Source: an uncultured Pseudohongiella sp.
GTDB taxonomy: Bacteria > Pseudomonadota > Gammaproteobacteria > Pseudomonadales > Pseudohongiellaceae
Length of the DNA: 64,000 nt
Reading direction: 5' to 3'
NCBI GenBank assembly: GCA_951812965.1
Contig: OX638341.1
Location: 2,772,438 to 2,836,437, forward strand
The translations under genes were made by a program, and so were the position numbers. The first letter of the stretch is position 1. Each line of letters starts with the position of its first letter. The notes under the pieces are model-generated. The model did not search any database. It saw nothing but the letters and a program-made list of their open reading frames with translations, and was not told the DNA's origin. Of this stretch, positions 46,674 to 56,320 are shown in pieces.

Positions 46674-47573
46674 TTGCAGCACCAGTTCCACCCGCTCAGC
46701 ACAGTTTCCCGCGGCGCACAGCGGCGCCAGCGGCCCCAGGCCGCGGGCCGACAGCCGGTCGGCCTCGATACCCTGATCCAGCAGCAATTGCCGCACCGCT
46801 TCGGCGCGGCGCTCGCTGCGGTCAAGCAATTGTTCGAGACCGCCCTCCCCCTGCAGATGGGCGACAACGACCAGACGCAATTCCGGTTCGAGCCGGAGCA
46901 ATTCCACTACGGTATCCAGTCCGGAGTCCGCCGCCGGTCGATCATTGGCGCCGAATGTCAGTCCCGGCACGATGACCCCGCCCGTTTCGAGCAATCGTTC
47001 GAGCAGAAACGTCGGGTCGGCCTCGGCGGGGTCCGCAACATCGCCGTCGAGTTCGATGATTTCCAGATAAGTCAGCAGTTGGCGGTTGATGCGGGTAATG
47101 ACGTAAGCCGAGATATAGAACTGTCCCGGAGGTTCCGACCCCATGGCCAGGTAGTACTGGTTCCGCACCGGACCGTACAGCACGCGCTTGCCGAAAATGT
47201 CGTTGGCCCAGTATTCGCTGCTGCCGCAGGCTCGTCCCGCACAACTGAACAACTCGCGGTGACCGCGCAGTTGCATCTGTTCGACGAAGAAGTCGTAGAC
47301 GTCCTGGCCGGAAAAGCCGCCCGAAACTTCGTACAAAATCTGCGTCAGATTGCCGCGAACCCGTTCCGACGCTTCAGGCGCCACCTGGCCGCGGGTGCTT
47401 TGCAAACTGCCGAGCACGACCCGGTAGTTGACGTCTTCGGACGTCTCAAATTCGCTGATCCCGGAATCGGGAAAACCACTGAATAACGGATGATCGGCGG
47501 GGCCGGACTGCTGGGCGCCGGCGCCGCCGGCCAGCAGCAACGGTATTGCCAGTACAAGGTATCGGGCCTGCAT
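46659..47573 (-). CDS. DUF4892 protein with an OmpA-like C-terminus
   Basis: A 304-aa secreted protein. The signal peptide is [21 protein letters not shown]. The N-terminal part matches DUF4892 ([24 protein letters not shown], then [20 protein letters not shown], a pair of cysteines likely disulfide-bonded). After about residue 205 there is an OmpA-like peptidoglycan-binding domain ([61 protein letters not shown]). It probably sits in the periplasm near the cell wall; its role is unknown. It overlaps folE by 15 nt. Confidence 0.82.
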   Translation of the reverse strand: MQARYLVLAIPLLLAGGAGAQQSGPADHPLFSGFPDSGISEFETSEDVNYRVVLGSLQSTRGQVAPEASERVRGNLTQILYEVSGGFSGQDVYDFFVEQMQLRGHRELFSCAGRACGSSEYWANDIFGKRVLYGPVRNQYYLAMGSEPPGQFYISAYVITRINRQLLTYLEIIELDGDVADPAEADPTFLLERLLETGGVIVPGLTFGANDRPAADSGLDTVVELLRLEPELRLVVVAHLQGEGGLEQLLDRSERRAEAVRQLLLDQGIEADRLSARGLGPLAPLCAAGNCAERVELVLQSAEQ

Positions 47574-47597
47574 GTTTGTTACCCCATATCTTGCAAA

Positions 47598-48059
47598 TCA
47601 ATCTTCGGTTTCGTCCGCGGCGGCTTTTTTTCCCGGAGACTTTCTGCGAGAGGTTTTCTTCGCCGGCGCTTCCGCATCCGGCGCAGCCTCTTCAGCGGAT
47701 TCCTCCTTTGCCTCGTCCTCGACCTCTACGGACTCCGTGTCGGAATCGTCCGCTTCCGCCGTTGATTCCTCCTCATCCGAAAAGCTCGGAAACTCCGAGA
47801 ACGGGAAAGGCTTCTGTTCCCTGTTCCAACTGGCGAACAGCAATATCTCGTGTATGTATTCGCCCAGCGCCGCAGCCAGATCGCGCAGATTGCGGTTGTC
47901 CTCCCCGGTAAAAACGGTGAACAGCGCCTGCACGAGGCCAAGCACGATCGCCAGGGGGCCGACTATCAGCGCGAAAATCAGCAGAAACAGAACGACAAAC
48001 ATGACCCGGCCCCAAATTGCCGGATTCTTCCAGGGACTTTCATTCGGGTTTTCAGACAT
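47598..48059 (-). CDS. DUF4389 membrane protein
   Basis: A 153-aa protein. WKNPAIWGRVMFVVLFLLIFALIVGPLAIVLGLVQALFTVFTGEDN (about 10-54) matches DUF4389 and holds one long or two short transmembrane segments; RDLAAALGEYIHEILLFASW follows. From residue 95 on the tail is acidic and ends basic (KKTSRRKSPGKKAAADETED). It overlaps gpsA by 8 nt and so is likely coupled to it. The function is unknown. Confidence 0.82.
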   Translation of the reverse strand: MSENPNESPWKNPAIWGRVMFVVLFLLIFALIVGPLAIVLGLVQALFTVFTGEDNRNLRDLAAALGEYIHEILLFASWNREQKPFPFSEFPSFSDEEESTAEADDSDTESVEVEDEAKEESAEEAAPDAEAPAKKTSRRKSPGKKAAADETED

Positions 48060-49098
48060 TGGTACGCCTCAGGGTCTTGTCCTCGCTGGCGACGAACTCC
48101 ACGTCGAGCGCCTGTTCGCTCAGCATCAGCGAGGATAATATGCTCTTGATCGATTCCTGCTCATAGATGATCCGGTACAAACCACTCGCCAGGGGCATGT
48201 ACACGCCGAGTTCATCGGCTTTCCGGGCTACCAGTTTAACCGTGTTGACGCCTTCCGCAACCTGTCCCACTTCCTTCGAAGCTTCTTCAATGCTCTTGCC
48301 CTGCCCGAGGGCCAATCCGATGCGATAGTTTCGGCTCAGTGGGGTCGAACTCGTCACCACCAGATCACCGACGCCAGAAAGGCCCAGAAAAGTCATGGGA
48401 TCGGCGCCGAGTTCGCTGCCGAACCGGGCCATCTCCGTAAGCGCCCTTGTCACCAACATGCTGTTGGTATTGTGACCCATGCCCAGGGCGGCGGCGATGC
48501 CGGCAATTATGGCGTAAATGTTTTTCAGCGAGCCACCGAGTTCGACGCCGAGCATGTCGTCGTTGGTGTATACCCGAAAAGACTCCGAGCGCAGCAACAA
48601 GCGCACATGTTCGCGCACGTTCTCGTCATCGCTGGCGATTACCGTGCCCGTCAAGTGTCCAGCGGCGATCTCCCGGGCCAGATTCGGGCCGCTGAGTACG
48701 CCGACTCGCGCCAGGGGAGCTTCCTGCCGCAGCACCTGGCTCATGAGCAGGAAAGTCTCCGGCTCGATGCCCTTGGTGCCGCTGACGACCATGGCGTGCG
48801 GCGTTATGTGGGAAACCATTTCGCGCACGACGGCGCGGAAACTCGTACTGGGCACCGCCACGAATATCAATTCGGCGGCGGCAACCGCCGCCGGCATGTC
48901 GTCCGAAGCCAAAACCCGGGAACTGATTTCGTAACCCGGCAGGTATTGCGGATTCTCGCGCCGGTTGTTCACGTCCCAGGCGAGTTCGTCGCTGCGCATC
49001 CAGAAACTGACGTCGCATCCGTTCCTGGCGGTTATATTGGCGATGACCGTGCCGAAGCTGCCGCCCCCGACCACCGCGACCTTTTCAATCTGCTTCAC
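48052..49098 (-). CDS. gpsA: Glycerol-3-phosphate dehydrogenase [NAD(P)+]
   Basis: This enzyme makes glycerol-3-phosphate for phospholipid synthesis from dihydroxyacetone phosphate (348 aa). The nucleotide loop VAVVGGGSFGTVIAN is near the N-terminus. Substrate residues are in GTKGIEP, the catalytic lysine region is LGGSLKNIYAIIAGIA, and LSGVGDLVVTSSTPLSRNYRIG is characteristic. The GTG at 49098, with GGAG eight bases upstream, is chosen over a TTG seven codons earlier. Confidence 0.95.
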   Translation of the reverse strand: MKQIEKVAVVGGGSFGTVIANITARNGCDVSFWMRSDELAWDVNNRRENPQYLPGYEISSRVLASDDMPAAVAAAELIFVAVPSTSFRAVVREMVSHITPHAMVVSGTKGIEPETFLLMSQVLRQEAPLARVGVLSGPNLAREIAAGHLTGTVIASDDENVREHVRLLLRSESFRVYTNDDMLGVELGGSLKNIYAIIAGIAAALGMGHNTNSMLVTRALTEMARFGSELGADPMTFLGLSGVGDLVVTSSTPLSRNYRIGLALGQGKSIEEASKEVGQVAEGVNTVKLVARKADELGVYMPLASGLYRIIYEQESIKSILSSLMLSEQALDVEFVASEDKTLRRTNV

Positions 49099-49178
49099 GC
49101 ATTCCGCTCCACATTGCAATGATGATAGCCGCTATCCAATCGCGGACAAAATGGGAAAGCCGAGCCCAGGCAGGGAAA

Positions 49179-50651
49179 TCAGAGCGCTATGCCCTGAATC
49201 AGACTCATCAGCGAGGCCGGGTATACGCCGAACAGAACCAGCAGCGCGAACAGGACGAGCACTATCGCGAAAGCGGCGTTTCCCTGACGCAATTCCGGCG
49301 CGTCCGCCGGTTCCGGCAGCAACATGCGATAGACGATGCGCAAGTAGTAATACAGTCCGATACCACTGCCGACGACCAGGGCGGCGAGCAGCAGCCACAA
49401 GCCCGATTCCACTCCCGCCAGCACCAGATAGAACTTGCCGATGAAGCCCGCGGTGAGGGGGATGCCCGCCAGCGAGAGCAACATGCCGGTAAACGCGGCC
49501 GCCAGCCAGGGGCGCCGCCAGAACAGGCCCTGATAGTCGCTGATGCCGTCTCTTTCCAGGGCATCCGAGGACAGCAGTGAGACGACGCCGAATGCACCAA
49601 GGGTCATGACTACATACGCGAAAAGATAAAAGCTCACCGCTTCGATGCTGATCGGCCCTTCCGCGTAAAAGGCGGCAATGATCGCGATCAGCAGGTAACC
49701 CATGTGGGCTATCGAGGAATAGGCAAGTATTCGCTTTATATTATCCTGCAACAAGGCGAGCAGGTTGCCGGCGATGATGGAAAGCAGCGCCAACAATGAA
49801 AATACGATCACCACCGGGGCGATGCCGAGGCTTCTGGTTTCCACCACAACGCGCAGCAAGACGATGAAAACGACGATCTTGCCGATCGTCGCCAGATAGG
49901 CGGTCGCCGGCGCCGGCGCGCCTTCATAAACATCGGGCGTCCAGATGTGAAACGGAAACAGGGACAACTTGAAAGCCACGCCGGCCGAGACCAGTAACAG
50001 CGCGACTACGGAAAATCCGACTCCCGGCCCCGCAGGCAGCCCGCCCAGTCCGGCAAAAGCGAGACTGCCGGTCTCGGCATAGATCAAGGCCACGCCGAAC
50101 AGGATCATCGCCGTGGAAACCGCGGACAGGATCAGATACTTCACCGCCGACTCGAGCGCGTGACTGTTTGCCTTGCGCTTGCTGTGCACGGGATAGGCCA
50201 ACATGCCGTACAGCGACATGCTCAAGGTTTCCAGCCCCAGCAACAGGCTCGCGAAATGGTTGGCTCCGGCGAGCACTATAGCCCCGAGAGTGGCCAATGA
50301 CAGCAACAGGAAGAATTCCTCACGCTGGTCATCGAATTCGGTCCAGTAGTTGTGACTGAGCAGGCTTACGCCAACTGCCGCGGCGCAGATCAGCACGGTA
50401 AAGAACTGGGCGTAGGCGTCCATCGTCAGTAATGGCGCCGCTTCCGGCGCGGGACCGGTTAACAGGCGCATGGCGAGCAGTGCGGCGAGCAGCAGACCCG
50501 CGACCGTCGAGCCGAGGACAAATGGATAATTTCGTTTCACGCCGATCGCCATCATGACCCAGATCGATGTCGCGGTAACGGCAAGCAAGGGCAACAGGGG
50601 AATCAGGTCCCCCGCGCTCATCGTGTAGCCGGCGTAATCCAGTGGCGTCAT
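49179..50651 (-). CDS. nuoN: NADH-quinone oxidoreductase, subunit N
   Basis: A proton-pumping antiporter-like subunit of complex I (490 aa, about 14 transmembrane helices). FAGLGGLPAGPGVGFSVVALLLVSAGVAFKLSLFPFHIWTPDVYEGAPAP carries the conserved lysine and WTPDVYEG motif. It is the last nuo gene and overlaps nuoM by 4 nt. No clear terminator is seen in the 80 nt between it and gpsA. Confidence 0.96.
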   Translation of the reverse strand: MTPLDYAGYTMSAGDLIPLLPLLAVTATSIWVMMAIGVKRNYPFVLGSTVAGLLLAALLAMRLLTGPAPEAAPLLTMDAYAQFFTVLICAAAVGVSLLSHNYWTEFDDQREEFFLLLSLATLGAIVLAGANHFASLLLGLETLSMSLYGMLAYPVHSKRKANSHALESAVKYLILSAVSTAMILFGVALIYAETGSLAFAGLGGLPAGPGVGFSVVALLLVSAGVAFKLSLFPFHIWTPDVYEGAPAPATAYLATIGKIVVFIVLLRVVVETRSLGIAPVVIVFSLLALLSIIAGNLLALLQDNIKRILAYSSIAHMGYLLIAIIAAFYAEGPISIEAVSFYLFAYVVMTLGAFGVVSLLSSDALERDGISDYQGLFWRRPWLAAAFTGMLLSLAGIPLTAGFIGKFYLVLAGVESGLWLLLAALVVGSGIGLYYYLRIVYRMLLPEPADAPELRQGNAAFAIVLVLFALLVLFGVYPASLMSLIQGIAL

Positions 50652-52147
50652 GGCTGCAATGCTCCGACTGCCGCGGCGCCGGCCTGGCTTTCCAGCAGCG
50701 CCTGCAAGGTCGGCGCGGAAAGATCGAGGAAGGATTGCGGATACACTCCCATCCAGACCAGGCCCGCCATCATGGCGGCGTAAAAGGCCATTTCCCGATT
50801 GTCGAGATCGAGCAGGCGGCTGCCATCGAATGCGTTGTCCGAATACTTGCCATGGAAGATCTTCTGGATCACCCAAAGCGAGTAGACCGAGGCAAATATC
50901 AGGCCGAAGGCGGAGATGATCGTAAGCACCTGGTTAGCCTGGAAAGCGCCCAGCAAGGCGAGAAACTCACCGATGAAATTGCCCAGGCCCGGCATGCCCA
51001 GTGCGGCGATGGAAAAGAACAGCGCCACCGCCGACATGCGCGGTACGCGGCCCCAGAATCCACCCATTTCATGCATGTTGCGGGTATGGATGCGATGTTG
51101 CAGGGCGCCGGCGAGCATGAACAAGGCGGCCGAGCTGAGTCCGTGGGCAAGCATCGTCATCACCGCGCCTTGCAGGGCCAATTCGTTCCAGGCGTATACG
51201 CCCAGGGTAACGAAACCCATGTGACTGACGCTGGTGTAGGCGATCAGCCGCTTGATGTCCGACTGGGCGAACGCCACCTTGGCGCAATACAGGATACTGA
51301 TGGCGGCCAAAGTCATGGCGAAGGGCGCGAATTCGGCGGCGGCGTTCGGGAACAGGGGCACGGCGAAGCGCACCAGCCCGTAGGCGCCGGTCTTGAGCAA
51401 TACGCCAGCGAGAATGATGCTGCCGGCGCTTGGCGCCTGGCTGTGGGCGTCGGGCAACCAGTTGTGGAACGGCACGCTGGGAAGTTTAGTGGCGAAGCCG
51501 ATGAAGAAACCGAGCATGACCCACATTTCCATGCTTCGGTTCATACCCACGTTGAGCAGGTCCTGGTACGCGAAACTGAAAAAGCCGAATTGCAGATAGT
51601 GGAACCAGGCCAGCACCACGATCGAGACGAGCATGATCAGGCCGCTCACCTGGGTGAATATGAAGAACTTCTTGGCCGCGTAGAATTTATTCTCATGCCC
51701 CCAGATCGCGATGATGAAATACATCGGGATCAGCATCACTTCCCAGAAAAAGAAGAACAGGAACAGATCCAGCGCGGTGAATATTCCGACCACTCCCGCC
51801 AGGGTCCAGAGCAGGTTGAAATAGAAGAATCCCGCGCGTTCCGTGATTTCCGACCAGGCCGAACCGACCGCGACTATGCCGAGAAAAGCCGTCAGCAGAA
51901 GCAGCAACAGGGAAAACCCGTCGACCGCGAATTGCAGGGAAATGCCGAAACGCGGCAGCCAGGCGTGATTGTATGCGGCCAGCCAGCCGTTTTCCGGGGT
52001 GGCGCTGAGCAGGCTCAACATCAACAGCAATTCAATTGCCAGCACCGCTAGGGCGATCCAGCGCGGCAAGGCGGGATTGATGCGCTCGCTGAACCAGGCC
52101 AGCAGACCGCCGATGAACAAGAGAGCGATGAGCAGCGTCAGGATCAC
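50648..52147 (-). CDS. nuoM: NADH-quinone oxidoreductase, subunit M
   Basis: Antiporter-like membrane subunit (499 aa). It has FFFWEVMLIPMYFII with the conserved glutamate, GFATKLPSVPFHNWLPDAHSQAPSAGSIILAGVLLKTGAYG with pump lysines and histidine, and IKRLIAYTSVSHMGFV. The GTG start overlaps the nuoL stop by 4 nt. Confidence 0.97.
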   Translation of the reverse strand: MILTLLIALLFIGGLLAWFSERINPALPRWIALAVLAIELLLMLSLLSATPENGWLAAYNHAWLPRFGISLQFAVDGFSLLLLLLTAFLGIVAVGSAWSEITERAGFFYFNLLWTLAGVVGIFTALDLFLFFFFWEVMLIPMYFIIAIWGHENKFYAAKKFFIFTQVSGLIMLVSIVVLAWFHYLQFGFFSFAYQDLLNVGMNRSMEMWVMLGFFIGFATKLPSVPFHNWLPDAHSQAPSAGSIILAGVLLKTGAYGLVRFAVPLFPNAAAEFAPFAMTLAAISILYCAKVAFAQSDIKRLIAYTSVSHMGFVTLGVYAWNELALQGAVMTMLAHGLSSAALFMLAGALQHRIHTRNMHEMGGFWGRVPRMSAVALFFSIAALGMPGLGNFIGEFLALLGAFQANQVLTIISAFGLIFASVYSLWVIQKIFHGKYSDNAFDGSRLLDLDNREMAFYAAMMAGLVWMGVYPQSFLDLSAPTLQALLESQAGAAAVGALQP

Positions 52148-53994
52148 AGCAGAACTCCAACCGCGATCAGGGCCACGAGGCCGGCGGCCATCGACAACAC
52201 GTACCAGCGCAGATAACCGGTCTGGGTGCGCACGATCAGCAGATGACCCGCCCGACTCAATGCCGCCAGCATGTCATAAAAGGCATCGATAATATCTTTC
52301 GCATTGACCCGCGCCAGATACAGAAACGGATTGACGAACAGGAAGTCGTACAGTCGGTCCATGCCCCAGCCACTGTTCCAGAACCGGTGCAAGGCGCGGG
52401 AACCTGGCAAGGACATGAGTTTCTCCGCGGAAAGGATGCCTGAACCGTAAAACAGATAACTGATTGCTATGCCGAACAAAGGCAGCGCGATCATGACGCC
52501 ATGCATGAAGGCGCTGATGTGATGCTCTTCATGCTCGGCCCCATGACTGAAGACTGCGTCGAGCGGCACCGGAATCCAGCCGCCGAACAGCGACAGCGCC
52601 ATCAATATGAACAACGGCAAGGCAATGTTGAGACCCTTCACTTCCTTGGCGTCGTGATGCCCCCTGCTCTCGCCGAAAAAGACCACGAAGAACAGGCGAA
52701 AAGTGTAGATGCCGGTAAAGAAGGCTCCGATGACGCCGCCGAGCCACAGCCAGAGCCCCTGCCCTTCGACTTCGAGCGCGGCGATCAGGATTTCGTCCTT
52801 GCTGAAATAGCCGGAAGTATAGGGAAACGCCGTCAGCGCGAGTCCGCCGATGAGAAAGCACAGGAACCCGACCGGAAGCTGTTTGCGTTTCGCCCCCATG
52901 CGAAAGATGTCCTGCTCGTGATGCAGGCTGAGAATGACCGCGCCGGCGCCCAGGAACAGCAACGCCTTGAAGAAGGCGTGAGTCATCAGGTGGAAAATCG
53001 CGCCGGACCAGGCGCCGACGCCGAGGCCCAGGAACATGTAACCGATCTGAGAAACCGTTGAATAAGCGAGGATGCGCTTGATGTCGTTCTGGGTCATGGC
53101 GGTGAATCCGGCCATGAGCAAGGTAATCAGTCCGACCCAGGCAACCAGCAACTGCACATTGGGCGCCAGCTCGAACAGGGTGTGCGTGCGGGCGATCAGG
53201 TAAACGCCTGCAGTGACCATGGTGGCGGCGTGAATCAGGGCGCTGATCGGCGTCGGGCCCGCCATGGCGTCGGGCAGCCAAGTCTGCAGGGGTAACTGGG
53301 CGGACTTGCCGACCGCGCCGCCGAGCAGCAACAGCGCGGTGATCGCCGGCAAGGCTGAGCCGACCGCCCATTCCGCCTCGGCCGCGTGCAGCATGTCTTG
53401 GATATTCAGGGTGCCGAGTTGGGCGAACAGCAGGAACAGGCCGATTGCCATGGCGGTATCGCCCACGCGGGTGACGACGAAAGCCTTGCGCGCCGCGTAG
53501 CCATTGTATGGGTCGTCATACCAGAACCCGATCAGCAGATAACTGCACAGACCGACGCCTTCCCAGCCCAGGTACAGCAAGAGCAGATTGTCGCCCAGCA
53601 CCAGCAGCAACATGGCGAAGACGAACAGGTTCATGTAGCAGAAGAAGCGGCTGAAATCGGGGTCGTCCGCCATATAGCCGGTGGAATAAACGTGGATCAG
53701 GAAGCCCACTCCGGTAATGACGAGGATCATCACCAGCGACAATCCATCGAGATACAGGTTGATGCCGGGGTCGAAGCCGGCCACGGACATCCACGTCCAG
53801 ATCGGCACGGTGTGGCTTTCCAGGCCCGACTGCAGGAAACTGACCGCCACCAGCGCCGCGACGGCAAAGGACAGGCCGATGCTGCCGGCGCCGATCCAGC
53901 CGGCGGGGCCCTTGGCCAGTTTGCCCTCGGCAAGCGCCAGGATCAGAAAACCCAGCAATGGAAACGTCGGCAACAGCCAGATCAGATCAAGCAC
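52144..53994 (-). CDS. nuoL: NADH-quinone oxidoreductase, subunit L
   Basis: The distal antiporter-like subunit (616 aa) with the long amphipathic lateral helix in its C-terminal part. LLYLGWEGVGLCSYLLIGFW holds the conserved glutamate, GAVGKSAQLPLQTWLPDAMAGPTPISALIHAATMVTAGVYLI the channel residues, and IKRILAYSTVSQIGYMFLG follows. The start is GTG, 6 nt after nuoK. Confidence 0.97.
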   Translation of the reverse strand: MLDLIWLLPTFPLLGFLILALAEGKLAKGPAGWIGAGSIGLSFAVAALVAVSFLQSGLESHTVPIWTWMSVAGFDPGINLYLDGLSLVMILVITGVGFLIHVYSTGYMADDPDFSRFFCYMNLFVFAMLLLVLGDNLLLLYLGWEGVGLCSYLLIGFWYDDPYNGYAARKAFVVTRVGDTAMAIGLFLLFAQLGTLNIQDMLHAAEAEWAVGSALPAITALLLLGGAVGKSAQLPLQTWLPDAMAGPTPISALIHAATMVTAGVYLIARTHTLFELAPNVQLLVAWVGLITLLMAGFTAMTQNDIKRILAYSTVSQIGYMFLGLGVGAWSGAIFHLMTHAFFKALLFLGAGAVILSLHHEQDIFRMGAKRKQLPVGFLCFLIGGLALTAFPYTSGYFSKDEILIAALEVEGQGLWLWLGGVIGAFFTGIYTFRLFFVVFFGESRGHHDAKEVKGLNIALPLFILMALSLFGGWIPVPLDAVFSHGAEHEEHHISAFMHGVMIALPLFGIAISYLFYGSGILSAEKLMSLPGSRALHRFWNSGWGMDRLYDFLFVNPFLYLARVNAKDIIDAFYDMLAALSRAGHLLIVRTQTGYLRWYVLSMAAGLVALIAVGVLL

Positions 53995-54000
53995 TGGTCC

Positions 54001-54312
54001 TTATCCTTTCAATTCACTGAGCACATTGATGTCGACGGTCTGGAAGCGCCGGTACATCTGGATGATCAGGCCCAGGCCGACGGCGACTTCCGCCGCGGCC
54101 AAAGTCAGAATCAGCACGAACATGATCTGCCCGTCCGCCTGCTCCCAGCGCGAACCGGCGACGATGAACGCCAGCCCGCAGGCGTTGAGCATGACTTCCA
54201 GCGACATCAGCACGAACACGATATTGCGCCGGGTGAGCACGCCGATCAGACCCAGCGAGAACAGGATTCCCGCCAGGATCAAACCGTGCTCGACCGGAAT
54301 CGCTCCCATCAT
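54001..54312 (-). CDS. nuoK: NADH-quinone oxidoreductase, subunit K
   Basis: A small three-helix membrane subunit (103 aa), homologous to Mrp[30 protein letters not shown] contains the conserved proton-path glutamate, and a second is in [15 protein letters not shown]. Two ATGs stand in a row (54312, 54309). It overlaps nuoJ by 4 nt. Confidence 0.96.
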   Translation of the reverse strand: MMGAIPVEHGLILAGILFSLGLIGVLTRRNIVFVLMSLEVMLNACGLAFIVAGSRWEQADGQIMFVLILTLAAAEVAVGLGLIIQMYRRFQTVDINVLSELKG

Positions 54313-54809
54313 TCGTCTTCCGCCCCGGGTTTCCGCGCCAGGTGATAAGCGGAGATAAGCCCCGCCAGCAACAGTATCGAGGCTAGTTCCACGGCTAGCA
54401 CATAAGGCCCGAACAGCCGCGCGCCGACCGCCATGACGCCGACCTGTTCCGGCGCCGACATGCCCTCGACCCCGCTCAGGACGTACAGCAGTTGTGCAAG
54501 CAGCACGGCCGCGAGCAACGCCGGCAGAATCCAGCCGCGGCCGGCCAGCCAGGCCCGCTCCTGTTCCCGCGTGTTCTGGCCGAGGTTGAGCATCATGATC
54601 ACGAACAGGAACAGCACCATGATGGCGCCGGCATAGACGATGGCCTCGAGCATGGCCGCCAGCGGGGCCCCGAGCGTGTAGAAGATCACCGCCACCGCGA
54701 GCAGCGAGAGAATCAGGTAAATCAGGGCATGCACGATATTGGTCTGCACGATGACGCAGACGGTGGCGATGACGGCGACGACAGCGGCGAGATAAAACAG
54801 CAGCATCAT
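54309..54809 (-). CDS. nuoJ: NADH-quinone oxidoreductase, subunit J
   Basis: A five-helix membrane subunit (166 aa). The family block is [53 protein letters not shown]. The ATG at 54809 overlaps the nuoI stop by 4 nt; the much longer frame upstream is nuoI read in another frame. Confidence 0.95.
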   Translation of the reverse strand: MMLLFYLAAVVAVIATVCVIVQTNIVHALIYLILSLLAVAVIFYTLGAPLAAMLEAIVYAGAIMVLFLFVIMMLNLGQNTREQERAWLAGRGWILPALLAAVLLAQLLYVLSGVEGMSAPEQVGVMAVGARLFGPYVLAVELASILLLAGLISAYHLARKPGAEDE

Positions 54810-55345
54810 GGCAGCAGGCTCCTGACGTCCACGGGCTGCGCCTCGTTGAGCGCTTCGCCCTTGTCCTTGCCGGCCACCTGCTTGCCCGCCACGCGATAGA
54901 AATTGTAGTCGTGATACTTGCCGACGCCGTCGATCAGCAGGTCTTCCTTCTCCCAGACCATGTCCTGGCGTTCGTATTCGGCCATTTCGAAATCCGGCGT
55001 CAGTTGTATGGCATTGGTGGGGCAGGCCTCCTCGCAGAATCCGCACATGATGCAACGGGAGAAGTTGATGCGGAAGAACTCCGGGTACCAGCGACCGTCT
55101 TCGGTCTCCGTCTTCTGCAAGGCGATGCAATCGACCGGACAGGCCACCGCGCACAGATTGCAGGCCACACAGCGTTCCTCGCCGTCCGGGTCGCGGCTGA
55201 GAATGATGCGGCCACGCCAGCGGGGAAACATGTAGGGCGGTTCGTCGGGGTATTGCACGGTGTCCGCCTTGACGAACAACTTGCGGAACACGCCCCACAA
55301 GGTGACCGCCTGGCTGAGCAACGTGTCTTTTATCAATTTGAACAT
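54806..55345 (-). CDS. nuoI: NADH-quinone oxidoreductase, subunit I
   Basis: The peripheral-arm ferredoxin-like subunit (179 aa) carrying clusters N6a and N6b. Both 4Fe-4S motifs are complete: [15 protein letters not shown] and [15 protein letters not shown]. The amphipathic N-terminus ([24 protein letters not shown]) lies on the membrane. It is 15 nt downstream of nuoH. Confidence 0.97.
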   Translation of the reverse strand: MFKLIKDTLLSQAVTLWGVFRKLFVKADTVQYPDEPPYMFPRWRGRIILSRDPDGEERCVACNLCAVACPVDCIALQKTETEDGRWYPEFFRINFSRCIMCGFCEEACPTNAIQLTPDFEMAEYERQDMVWEKEDLLIDGVGKYHDYNFYRVAGKQVAGKDKGEALNEAQPVDVRSLLP

Positions 55346-55360
55346 GATTTCTCCCCGCCC

Positions 55361-56320
55361 CTACATCGTGCCCAGGACCACCGCGCCGGTAATCAGCAGA
55401 TTCACCAGTGACAGCGGCAGCAGAAACAGCCAGCCGTAGCTCATGAGCTGGTCATAACGCGGCCGTGGCAGCGCCGCGCGCATCAATATGAAAAACGCGA
55501 TGAAAACCCCGGCCTTGAGCGAGAACCAGACGATCGGCGGCAGAAAGGCCGGCCCCAGCCAGCCGCCGAAGAACAGCACGGTGATCAGCGAGGAAATCAG
55601 CACCAGGCCAAGATATTCGCCGACGAAGAACATGCCGAATTTCATGCCGGAATACTCGGTGTGATAGCCGGCGCAGATTTCCTGCTCGGCTTCTGGAATG
55701 TCGAACGGCAGCCGGTGGCTCTCGGCGACTCCGGCGATCAGGAATATGAGAAAGCCGATGCATTGCGGAAGGATGTACCAACCGTCGGCCTGGGTTTCGA
55801 CGATTTCGCGAAGATTGAAGCTGCCCGACAACACGACCACGCCGAGCAGGGAAATACCCATGAAGACTTCGTAGCTGACCATCTGCGCCGCCGCGCGCAA
55901 GCTGCCGAGCAAGGCGTACTTGTTGTTCGACGACAGGCCGCCGAGCATGACGCTGTAGGCCCCGAGAGAAGCCATTGCCAGCACGAACAGCACGCCGACG
56001 TTGGAATCGATCACACCGACTTCGGGCGTGAACGGGATCACCGCGAAACTCATCAATACGACGATCATGATGATCGCCGGCGCCAGCACGAAGGTGAATT
56101 TGTCTGCGAACGGCGGCACCCAGTCTTCCTTGGTAAAGATCTTTATCATGTCGGCGACGACCTGCAATATGCCGAACCAGCCCACACGGTTCGGGCCGAG
56201 GCGTTCCTGCCAGAAACCAAGCAGCCGCCGCTCGACCCAGATCAGCATGGCGGCGAGCGCGACCACCACCAGCAGGATGCTGGCGATGCTCAAGGCTGAA
56301 CCGACCGCAAAGCTAAACAT
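55361..56320 (-). CDS. nuoH: NADH-quinone oxidoreductase, subunit H
   Basis: The membrane subunit (319 aa) forming part of the quinone chamber. It has [41 protein letters not shown] and [29 protein letters not shown], both conserved loops at the junction with NuoB and NuoD. It overlaps nuoG by 8 nt. Confidence 0.97.
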   Translation of the reverse strand: MFSFAVGSALSIASILLVVVALAAMLIWVERRLLGFWQERLGPNRVGWFGILQVVADMIKIFTKEDWVPPFADKFTFVLAPAIIMIVVLMSFAVIPFTPEVGVIDSNVGVLFVLAMASLGAYSVMLGGLSSNNKYALLGSLRAAAQMVSYEVFMGISLLGVVVLSGSFNLREIVETQADGWYILPQCIGFLIFLIAGVAESHRLPFDIPEAEQEICAGYHTEYSGMKFGMFFVGEYLGLVLISSLITVLFFGGWLGPAFLPPIVWFSLKAGVFIAFFILMRAALPRPRYDQLMSYGWLFLLPLSLVNLLITGAVVLGTM

